From Clostridia bacterium (lineage in GTDB: Bacteria; Bacillota; Clostridia; Peptostreptococcales; Acidaminobacteraceae): a stretch of DNA of 37,927 nucleotides. Below the pieces are notes generated by a model, which was not told the origin of the DNA, made no database searches, and saw only the letters and a program-made list of their open reading frames with translations. Location: positions 1-37,927 of the forward strand of contig JAFGTX010000413.1 in NCBI GenBank assembly GCA_016938815.1, in the 5' to 3' direction. Shown here piece after piece: positions 19,360-27,454 of the stretch; positions within the stretch are counted from its first letter, which is position 1; every line of letters starts with the position of its first letter. The translations under genes and the position numbers were made by a program.

Positions 19360-19968
19360 ATGAGAGTATTATTGAATAGCAACGAGTTTATGCAGGTGGA
19401 TAGTGGCAATTTGAGTTATTTTTTTGAGAAACTGGCACTCATCAATCGCTTATTTTCTGATTATAAGATTTATTTAGAGTGTGATGGTGAGGTTGTTGAG
19501 GATGACTACAATGTCTATCTTTCCAAAAACATCGGCCAAAAGGAATACCTTTATATTAAAATTTTTGATGAATTTGACAACGCTGTCAACATGACAGAAG
19601 TATTGACAGAAGCATTGACGATTTTAGAAAATGACATACTTCAGCTCGCAGATGAGTTCTATCTCAACGACTCATCGACTCTATGGAATGCTCTGATAGA
19701 TGTTCTTGGCGGTTTGGATCGCGTATTCTCCATGGTAGATATCACGTCTCATACGATGACCAAGGAAGTGAATTTTACACAATTATTCGAGGGAATCAAC
19801 GCTTATGTGTCAACCTTGAATGAAAAGTTTCTCTTATTGACGGATTACATGAAGATAAAGGATACGGTTGCCATTGCGGACATGCTAAAATGGGAGGTTG
19901 CGAAAACCTTAGAAGCCATGAACAACTTATTTGCAGACGTTTTAATGGGAGGTAGTTATGAAGAATAG
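19360..19968 (+). CDS. uncharacterised protein paired with the downstream Maf gene (start uncertain: 19309, GTG 19336 or 19360)
   Basis: Predicted helical ORF whose end overlaps the maf start by 11 nt. No family recognised. Confidence 0.65.
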   Translation: MRVLLNSNEFMQVDSGNLSYFFEKLALINRLFSDYKIYLECDGEVVEDDYNVYLSKNIGQKEYLYIKIFDEFDNAVNMTEVLTEALTILENDILQLADEFYLNDSSTLWNALIDVLGGLDRVFSMVDITSHTMTKEVNFTQLFEGINAYVSTLNEKFLLLTDYMKIKDTVAIADMLKWEVAKTLEAMNNLFADVLMGGSYEE

Positions 19969-21829
19969 TAACGCAATCATTTTGAAAGAACAACATCCTA
20001 ATATTTATAAAGCGGTTATGGAAATTTCGACTGAACATTCTCGCTACCATGTGACCAAAGAAAGCGACAATCTTGTGATTGAATATGAGGGTGTGGCGCG
20101 TCATGTCCATAGTAGTTATTCAGTGGATTATGAGTGTGAAGTGATTTTTGGAGACCATGATGATATCGATAAATATGAAAAAGTGATTTTTTTAGGCGTC
20201 GGCCTCGGTCATCAAGTGGATTACTTGGTTAATCATTATAAGAAAAAAGATATTTTTCTTTATGAGCCAAATCTAGAGGTTTTTAATGCGTATTTGGATA
20301 CAAAAGATATACCATATAAATGGGTTAAAGGTATTTGTGTCGGCCCTGCGGAAGGCGGCATTGTAAGGTTTCTAGAGACTATAGTTAGAAACAATAATGA
20401 ATCTGTCTTGATTATAGAATTGCCAACTTATAAAAATATTTTTAGAGAAGAAGTCGAACGATTCTACTCGATTTTTCAAAAAGCAGTTGGTGAAAAAAGA
20501 CGTAACATTCACACCAACTATGCTTTTCAGAAAAAGTGGATTGCTAATAGTTTGATTAATTTTTGTGATGTTATAGACACGCCTAATTTCATGGACCCAT
20601 CTATTACCATGTTTAAAAATAAGCCCGTCATCATTGCGGCTTCAGGGCCTTCTATTACCGATGAGATTGATAATCTCAAAAAAATTAAGGCAGAGGGTTT
20701 GGCCTATATCTTTGCGGTGGGTTCCGCTATTACTATTTTAATGAAGCATGGTGTGAAACCAGATGCAACTTTTTCTTATGATCCCGGTGAGACGCAACAT
20801 TTAAATCATGATATTTTAAGAGAAAACAAAATTACTGATATTCCTTTGGTGTTTGGTAGTTCGGTAGGAACTAAGGTTGTCAATCAATATCCAGGCCCCA
20901 AAATTCATATGGTTACCACACAAGATACAACCGCTTTTTATTATCTGAATAAAAATAAGGCGGAACTGATGTCTGATGCACCCTCTATTGCGGTTATTTG
21001 TTTGCAGCTGGTATCAAAATTGGGGTGCAATCCAATTGTATTCGCAGGTCAGAATTTGGCTTATAGAGACAAAAAATGGTATGCAGAGGGTCAAAGAAAA
21101 GGTTATGAGCGACTTAATCAGGACAATCAAGCTCAAAATAACATATTTACAGTGACCAACGTTTATGGAGAAGAAGTGAGCACAACAGGTTCTCTGTTAA
21201 ATTTCAAGCAAGCTTTGGAATTTGTCATTGCAAGACATAAGGGTCCGGATTATTTGAATACGACCAAATACGGTGCACAAATTGAAGGAACCACTTATGT
21301 TGAGTTGGATCAAATCATAGAAGAGCGTTTGACGGTGCCAGTGGTTGATCCGGACTGGTATAAGAAAATCCCTTACGAGTCTTATGGGGTAGACCAAATC
21401 AAAGAGAAAAATGACATTATGTTCCAAGCGATGCCAAAGTTTGAGCAGACGGTGGTTGATATTCAAAAGGGTATTAAAAAACTGGAACGACTGATTAAAA
21501 ATAACAATATGAAACAGGCGGAAAAATCCTTTAAGGACTTAGACGATCTGTTCGATCAATTGAAAAAGAATAGAATTTATAATGTTTATATTGTTCCGAT
21601 GAACCGCGTGCATTACGAAAAGTTGGGTAGCGAAATTGCACGGGCGAAAGCCAAGAGTGTCGATACGGCCAAAGCAAAGATGATGTTAGAGTCGTATACA
21701 AAGTACATTAATATTTGCAAAGTGGATTATATGAAGCTTAGACCGATACTTTTCAAATTCATTAAGCATCTTCACAACATTTTAGGTTTACTGGAGAAAA
21801 AGCAGCAAGCACGAAGTCAACAAGCCTAG
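19958..21829 (+). CDS. motility accessory factor (Maf)/DUF115 glycosyltransferase, likely a flagellin nonulosonate transferase
   Basis: 623 aa; KVIFLGVGLGHQVDYLVNHY, PVIIAASGPSITDEIDNLKKIKAEGLAYIFAVGSAITILMKHGVKPD, VFAGQNLAY are Maf/MptE-like motifs. Confidence 0.92.
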   Translation: MKNSNAIILKEQHPNIYKAVMEISTEHSRYHVTKESDNLVIEYEGVARHVHSSYSVDYECEVIFGDHDDIDKYEKVIFLGVGLGHQVDYLVNHYKKKDIFLYEPNLEVFNAYLDTKDIPYKWVKGICVGPAEGGIVRFLETIVRNNNESVLIIELPTYKNIFREEVERFYSIFQKAVGEKRRNIHTNYAFQKKWIANSLINFCDVIDTPNFMDPSITMFKNKPVIIAASGPSITDEIDNLKKIKAEGLAYIFAVGSAITILMKHGVKPDATFSYDPGETQHLNHDILRENKITDIPLVFGSSVGTKVVNQYPGPKIHMVTTQDTTAFYYLNKNKAELMSDAPSIAVICLQLVSKLGCNPIVFAGQNLAYRDKKWYAEGQRKGYERLNQDNQAQNNIFTVTNVYGEEVSTTGSLLNFKQALEFVIARHKGPDYLNTTKYGAQIEGTTYVELDQIIEERLTVPVVDPDWYKKIPYESYGVDQIKEKNDIMFQAMPKFEQTVVDIQKGIKKLERLIKNNNMKQAEKSFKDLDDLFDQLKKNRIYNVYIVPMNRVHYEKLGSEIARAKAKSVDTAKAKMMLESYTKYINICKVDYMKLRPILFKFIKHLHNILGLLEKKQQARSQQA

Positions 21830-21839
21830 TGGGGGTTTT

Positions 21840-22388
21840 ATGAGTCAATTGAGAAAGCATTTAAAAAGAACACTAGGAACACGCCTCCGGTCCGCGGTGG
21901 CACGGCGAAAATTGGGGCAGTTTGGTGAGGGTATTTTTATTGAAAAAAACGTTCAATTTATGCGTTATCCTCAAAACATTACCATTGGCGGAGATGTTAT
22001 TTTAAAAGAAGGTGCTAAGATTTGCCCCTGTAATGAAAAAGCAAAAATTAGTATAGGGGAGCGAACTACGATTGGCTACCACACCTTTCTTTTTGCATCC
22101 GAACACATATCGATTGGGTCTGACTGCATGATTGCGCCTTTTGTGTACATTGTCGATAGCGATCATCGTACAAAGAAAGGGATCAACATGAACTTACAGG
22201 GCAATGAAACGGCGCCCATTCATATTGGTAATGATGTATGGATTGCCAGTAATGTTACTATCTTAAAAGGTGTTACGATTCATGATGGAGCTGTAATTGC
22301 AGCGAATTCTGTAGTGACTAAGGATGTACCATCCAATAAAATTTACGGTGGAACGCCGGCAAAGGAGATTGGGGAAAGAAATGAGTAG
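21840..22388 (+). CDS. hexapeptide-repeat (left-handed beta-helix) acyltransferase
   Basis: GERTTIGYHTFLFASEHISIGSDCMIAPFVYIVDSDHRT and HIGNDVWIASNVTILKGVTIHDGAVIAANSVVTKDVPSNKIYGGTPAKEIG. Confidence 0.9.
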   Translation: MSQLRKHLKRTLGTRLRSAVARRKLGQFGEGIFIEKNVQFMRYPQNITIGGDVILKEGAKICPCNEKAKISIGERTTIGYHTFLFASEHISIGSDCMIAPFVYIVDSDHRTKKGINMNLQGNETAPIHIGNDVWIASNVTILKGVTIHDGAVIAANSVVTKDVPSNKIYGGTPAKEIGERNE

Positions 22389-23091
22389 AATTGGAGCAAT
22401 TGTTTTATCCAGATATTCTTCCACAAGGCTTCCGGGAAAAGCTTTGATGGAAATAGAGAACAAGAAAATCTTGGAGTATATTATCGAACGTCTACAGACG
22501 GTTTTACCACTTCATGATATTGTCATAGCGACATCAGACGAAGATTCGGACAATCAGATTGAGTGTTTTTGTCAAGAACGCGGCATTCGCTGCTATAGAG
22601 GTGATTTGGATGATGTGGCAAAACGGTTTTACGATGCCGCAAGGTTTGGTGGATTTGATTACGCGATTCGTATCAATGGAGACAACGTTTTAATAGATAC
22701 GGATGTTTTAAAAGATATGATTGATATATGCAAAACGAAGGCCTATGACTTTCTTTCCAATGTCAAAGGCAGAACCTTTCCAAAGGGTATGAGCGTTGAA
22801 ATTGTCAATGTGCCTTACTATGAAGCTTTGCTGGATGTCATCGAGACTTCGGACTATTTTAAAGAACATGTGATGGTGTATCTGTATGAACACGGATCGC
22901 AAGAAAGGCATTATTATTACATGAATACAACTTTTCCTGAGGCTGCAGGCATCCAGTTTGCGCTGGATACAAAGGAAGATTTTGAGAATATACGGCGTAT
23001 TATTTCTAAGTTTAAGAGACCGCACTTTGAATATAATATGAAGGAAATCTTTGAAATCTGGAAGGAGAATACTTGTGACCATAAACTTTAA
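22381..23091 (+). CDS. SpsF-like cytidylyltransferase (putative CMP-nonulosonate activation)
   Basis: MSRIGAIVLSRYSSTRLPGKALMEIENKKILEYIIERLQ...DIVIATSDEDSDNQIECFCQERGIRCYRGDLDDVAKRF...AIRINGDNVLID. ATG 22381 overlaps the previous stop. Confidence 0.88.
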   Translation: MSRIGAIVLSRYSSTRLPGKALMEIENKKILEYIIERLQTVLPLHDIVIATSDEDSDNQIECFCQERGIRCYRGDLDDVAKRFYDAARFGGFDYAIRINGDNVLIDTDVLKDMIDICKTKAYDFLSNVKGRTFPKGMSVEIVNVPYYEALLDVIETSDYFKEHVMVYLYEHGSQERHYYYMNTTFPEAAGIQFALDTKEDFENIRRIISKFKRPHFEYNMKEIFEIWKENTCDHKL

Positions 23092-24091
23092 AGGTAAGCA
23101 TGGCCCCTTGTTGATTGCTGAAATCGGTGGTAATCATGAAGGGGATTTTGAGTATGCCAAGAGATTGACGCAATTGGCGATTGATACAGATGTTGATTAT
23201 ATTAAATTTCAACTTTATAGTGGTGATACATTGGTTTCTTCCGTGGAGAATCCAGATAGGAACAAACATTTTAAAAAATTTGAATTGACTAAGGCGCAAA
23301 ATATTGAATTGGCGGAGATGGTAAAGGCTGCTGGTATTGGTTATATGGCGTCGGTGTGGGATGAAGAAGTATTGTCGTGGATTGATCCTTACATGGATAT
23401 TTACAAAATTGGAAGCGGTGATTTGACGGCTTTTCCGGTGTTGAAAACAACGAGTCTCTATCGCAAACCGATGATTGTCTCGACGGGTCTTTCAACAGAG
23501 GGTGATGTTTTAGAAGTGGTAGATTACATCCGTTCATTGGATGATTATTATAAGTCAGAGGATAGTTTGGCGTTGTTACAGTGTACTAGCATGTATCCGA
23601 TTGCCATGTCGGATGCCAATCTTGACGTCGTTCAGCGCTTAAAAGATCTGACGGGTTTACCGGTAGGGTATTCAGATCATACGGTTGGCAGTCAGGCGCT
23701 CAAATACGCCTATGCGATGGGTGCTCAGATTTTAGAGTTTCACTTTACAGATACCAGAGAGGGCAAACTCTTTAGAGACCATCAGGTGTCGTTGATTCCG
23801 TCGGAAGTCAAAGGTTTGATTGAGGAGCTGGCGATGATTCAGGTGTTGAAGGGCAATCCGGTTAAAGAACCACTGGAAATCGAGAAGGAAGCCAATCATG
23901 TGGAGACCTTTAGAAGAGCGGTTTATCCGAGTCGAGATATCCAAGCTGGTGAAATCTTGACAAAGGAAAATTTAACGGTGCTTAGACCCAATCGAGGTAT
24001 TGATGCTCGGGCATTTGACCAAGTTTTAGGCAAAGTTATCAAGGAAGACGTGAAGAAGCACCAACGCTTATCCTGGGAGATGATGAAATGA
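23075..24091 (+). CDS. neuB: N-acetylneuraminate/pseudaminate/legionaminate synthase family protein (NeuB-like)
   Basis: LLIAEIGGNHEGDFEYAKRLTQLAIDTDVDYIKFQLY, YKIGSGDLTAFPVLK, GYSDHTVGSQALKYAYAMGAQILEFHFT, C-terminal SAF-like domain. GTG 23075 follows AAGGAG with 7-nt spacing. Confidence 0.93.
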   Translation: MTINFKGKHGPLLIAEIGGNHEGDFEYAKRLTQLAIDTDVDYIKFQLYSGDTLVSSVENPDRNKHFKKFELTKAQNIELAEMVKAAGIGYMASVWDEEVLSWIDPYMDIYKIGSGDLTAFPVLKTTSLYRKPMIVSTGLSTEGDVLEVVDYIRSLDDYYKSEDSLALLQCTSMYPIAMSDANLDVVQRLKDLTGLPVGYSDHTVGSQALKYAYAMGAQILEFHFTDTREGKLFRDHQVSLIPSEVKGLIEELAMIQVLKGNPVKEPLEIEKEANHVETFRRAVYPSRDIQAGEILTKENLTVLRPNRGIDARAFDQVLGKVIKEDVKKHQRLSWEMMK

Positions 24092-24723
24092 TTTTTCCTT
24101 TAACACAATTTTACATTAAAACATGGCGGCCAAGTTTTAATGGTTTTTTGACGAGAATGCTTTACTCGGGCAAACGCGTTAAAATAGGTAAAAATTTCAA
24201 AGCGGCAACCGTGCCTAAAATGATTGTCGATGCCAATTGCCAATTGATTATTGGAGACAACGTAGAATTTAGACGTCATGTGGAGGTGCGGAGTCATGGG
24301 CAATCTCAAATCCAGATTGAAGACAACGTAAGAATCGACAGAGGTGTACGTTTGCTGGCAGCCAATGATTCTAGAATCACCTTAAAAAAGGGTGCGCGTG
24401 TAGGACTTTATACCGTCTTTAACGGTGGTAGTTCCATTACCATCGGGGAGAAGGTCCTAATATCGGGTTTCGTTTATCTACAAACCAGTATGCATGCGTT
24501 TGAAGATAAGAAACGCTACATTCAGGATCAAGGCTATCATCATGCGCCGATTACGTTGGAGGATGGTGCGTGGCTGGGGACGCATGTGGTGATTATGCCG
24601 GGTGTTACCCTTGGAAAAGGCACCGTTGTGGGCAGCAATGCGGTTGTGACAAAGTCATTTGATGATAATGAAGTGGTTATAGGTATTCCTGGAAAAGCAT
24701 TGGAGAAAAATTATGAAGAATAG
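24088..24723 (+). CDS. hexapeptide-repeat acyltransferase (second, divergent)
   Basis: Hexapeptide repeats (ITIGEKVLISGFVYLQTSMHAFEDKKR, LEDGAWLGTHVVIMPGVTLGKGTVVGSNAVVTKSFDDNEVVIGIPGKAL). Confidence 0.9.
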   Translation: MIFPLTQFYIKTWRPSFNGFLTRMLYSGKRVKIGKNFKAATVPKMIVDANCQLIIGDNVEFRRHVEVRSHGQSQIQIEDNVRIDRGVRLLAANDSRITLKKGARVGLYTVFNGGSSITIGEKVLISGFVYLQTSMHAFEDKKRYIQDQGYHHAPITLEDGAWLGTHVVIMPGVTLGKGTVVGSNAVVTKSFDDNEVVIGIPGKALEKNYEE

Positions 24724-26101
24724 TCCTGTGGTTACAATCTATATTACCAATTATAATTATGCCAAATATATTCAGCAGAGTATTGAAAGTGTGCTGAAAC
24801 AGACTTATAAGGATTATGAACTCATCATCATTGATGATGGGTCAACGGATAACAGTAAGGAAATCATTGAACAATACCGTGAATATCCCAATGTCCGGAT
24901 TGTTTATCAAAAGAATAAAGGGCTTAATATCACTAATAACATTGCTATGCGTTTGGCTTCGGGTCAGTATCTCGTTCGGTTGGACGCGGATGATTATTGG
25001 GATATAGAATACTTGGAAAAAGTGGTGGAGAAAATGGAATCAGACCCTGAAATCGGTTTGGTGTTCCCTGACTACTACTACGTGGATTCAGATGGTAAGA
25101 TGACAGGTGTAGAAAAGCGTTTTAACTTTGAAGAGGAAGTCACTTTGTATGATTTACCGGCGCATGGCGCCTGTACGCTTATTAGACTTGAGTTTCTCAG
25201 ACGTCTTGGTGGATACAATGAAAGTTTTGCATGTCAAGATGGATACGACCTGTGGCTGAAATTCATCAGTAGCCATAAAGTGGCAAACGTCAATACACCT
25301 CTATTCTATTACAGAAGGCACGGCAATAACCTTACGACAAATGAAGAGCGTATTTTGAGTACTCGTAAAAGGATAAAGCAGACGTTCTTAGAAGATCATA
25401 TAGGTGATATACCTAAGACGGTAGCGATTATTCCGATTAGAAGTAATTATATTGGTAAAGAGAATTGGCCGCTATTTCAAGTGGATCACCAAACGGTGGT
25501 TGAGAAAAAGGTGGCTATGCTTGAACGCGTAAAGGGTATTGAGAAAATTGTCGTTACCAGTTCTGAAAAGGTTTTACTGGAGACGTTGACAGACTTGTTT
25601 AAAGATAACTCGCGTGTTGTAATTTCGGAACGTCCAAGCAGTTCATCGCAATATAATGAATCATTGGTGGCGACACATCAATATTTATTGAGCAAATACG
25701 CCTATGATTTTGACGATATCAAACATGTGTTGACGGTTTCTCTAGAATATCCTTTGGTAAAAGAAGATACGGTGGAAGAACTTATTAACACGATGGTCAT
25801 TTTTGGTGCAGATGCAACCATCAGTGTAAGACCAAACAGTCAAATGCACTACCAGCATACTGGTAATGGCTTGCAACCGATTTTAAATCAAGAGCGATTT
25901 ACCAAGTTGGAGCGTGAAGCACTTTATACAGGTTCGGGTGGATTGATTCTCACGAACAAAGAAATGCTGATTCGTCAAAATAAATTGATTGTTGGACGGA
26001 TTAGTCATGTTATTGTAGAGGAAAAGGCGGCACTATGTATTAATAGTGCGTTTAATTTTGAGATTTATAAAATGCTTATTGGTACGGGAGATAAATTGTA
26101 A
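24713..26101 (+). CDS. fusion: GT2 glycosyltransferase + C-terminal NeuA-like (CMP-sugar synthetase-like) domain
   Basis: N-terminal GT-A: VTIYITNYNYAKYIQQSIESVLKQTYKDYELIIIDDGSTDNSKEII, VRLDADDYWD. C-terminal (from about 25410): VAIIPIRSNYIGKENWPLFQVDHQTVVEKKVAMLERVKGIEKIVVTSSEKVLLETLTDLF...VISERPS. Confidence 0.82.
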   Translation: MKNSPVVTIYITNYNYAKYIQQSIESVLKQTYKDYELIIIDDGSTDNSKEIIEQYREYPNVRIVYQKNKGLNITNNIAMRLASGQYLVRLDADDYWDIEYLEKVVEKMESDPEIGLVFPDYYYVDSDGKMTGVEKRFNFEEEVTLYDLPAHGACTLIRLEFLRRLGGYNESFACQDGYDLWLKFISSHKVANVNTPLFYYRRHGNNLTTNEERILSTRKRIKQTFLEDHIGDIPKTVAIIPIRSNYIGKENWPLFQVDHQTVVEKKVAMLERVKGIEKIVVTSSEKVLLETLTDLFKDNSRVVISERPSSSSQYNESLVATHQYLLSKYAYDFDDIKHVLTVSLEYPLVKEDTVEELINTMVIFGADATISVRPNSQMHYQHTGNGLQPILNQERFTKLEREALYTGSGGLILTNKEMLIRQNKLIVGRISHVIVEEKAALCINSAFNFEIYKMLIGTGDKL

Positions 26102-26116
26102 AATTGGAGGCAACGT

Positions 26117-27436
26117 ATGGATTTGTATTCTGAATTGTTAAGTAAAAAAACAAAAATATCAATTGTTGGATTGGGTTATGTGGGTTTGCCTATTGCGGTG
26201 GCGTTTGCAAAAAAAGTGGATGTTATTGGATTCGACATCAGTAAGGAAAAAGTAGAATTATACCAATCGGGAGTTGATGTCACCCAAGAAGTCGGTGATG
26301 CGGCTATACAAGCATCTACTGTGCATTTTACATACGAAGAACACGATTTAAAGGAAGCGAATTTTCATATCGTTGCGGTGCCAACACCGGTGAGCACCGA
26401 TCGCACACCGGACCTAGGCGCTGTAAAGTCGGCGACGGAAATTGTCGGTCGGAATTTAAAAGAAGGTGCGATTGTTGTATTTGAATCCACTGTTTATCCG
26501 GGTGTTACAGAAGATGTGTGTATTCCTATTCTAGAAGCAGCATCAGGACTTGTGTGTGGCAAATCTTTTAAAGTGGGTTACTCTCCAGAGCGGATTAATC
26601 CAGGGGACCAGATTCATCGCTTGGAAACAATCGTTAAAGTTGTATCGGGTATGGATGAGGCGTCTTTAGATCAAATTGCTAAAGTTTATGAAATTGTAGT
26701 AGAAGCGGGTGTTTACAAAGCGGAGTCTATCAAGGTGGCAGAGGCGGCAAAGGTCATTGAAAACTCTCAAAGGGATATCAACATTGCATTTATGAATGAA
26801 CTCTCGATTATATTCAATAAAATGGGCATAGATACAAAATCGGTACTAAAGGCATCGGCAACCAAATGGAATTTTTTGAACTTTACACCAGGACTTGTCG
26901 GTGGACATTGTATTGGTGTCGATCCCTATTATTTGACTTATAAGGCGGAGCAATTGGGCTATCATTCTCAAATCATTTTGTCTGGAAGACGGATTAATGA
27001 TGATATGGGGAAATATGTGGCAGAGAATATTATCAAACAACTGATCAAAGCTGGTATTTCTATTGCTGAAGCGAAGGTGGCTGTTTTAGGCATTACTTTT
27101 AAGGAAAATTGCCCAGATATCAGAAACACAAAAGTAATCGATATCATTGAGGAATTAAAAGAATATGGCATTCGGCCCATTGTAGCAGATCCGCAAGCAA
27201 ACCCAAAAGATGTTATGGAGGCCTATCGGTTGCAATTAATCGCTTTTGATAGGGTGGAAAATATGGATGCTGTTGTGATTGCGGTAAATCATCAGGAATT
27301 TACATCTATGGACAAGGTAGCCGTTGGCAAAATGTTTGGTGAAAAGCCTCACAATAGGAAAGTGCTAATAGATGTTAAGGGTATGCTTGATAGAAATGCG
27401 TATGAAGCATTAGGATATAACTATTGGCGACTATAG
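26117..27436 (+). CDS. nucleotide sugar dehydrogenase (UDP-GlcNAc/UDP-GalNAc 6-dehydrogenase, WbpA/TviB-like)
   Basis: ISIVGLGYVGLPIAVAFAKKVDVIGFDIS, FESTVYPGVTEDVCIPILE, GLVGGHCIGVDPYYLTYKAEQLGYHSQIILSGRRINDDMG, VAVLGITFKENCPDIRNTKVIDI. Confidence 0.95.
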   Translation: MDLYSELLSKKTKISIVGLGYVGLPIAVAFAKKVDVIGFDISKEKVELYQSGVDVTQEVGDAAIQASTVHFTYEEHDLKEANFHIVAVPTPVSTDRTPDLGAVKSATEIVGRNLKEGAIVVFESTVYPGVTEDVCIPILEAASGLVCGKSFKVGYSPERINPGDQIHRLETIVKVVSGMDEASLDQIAKVYEIVVEAGVYKAESIKVAEAAKVIENSQRDINIAFMNELSIIFNKMGIDTKSVLKASATKWNFLNFTPGLVGGHCIGVDPYYLTYKAEQLGYHSQIILSGRRINDDMGKYVAENIIKQLIKAGISIAEAKVAVLGITFKENCPDIRNTKVIDIIEELKEYGIRPIVADPQANPKDVMEAYRLQLIAFDRVENMDAVVIAVNHQEFTSMDKVAVGKMFGEKPHNRKVLIDVKGMLDRNAYEALGYNYWRL

Positions 27437-27454
27437 AGGAGATGAAATAGAAAC

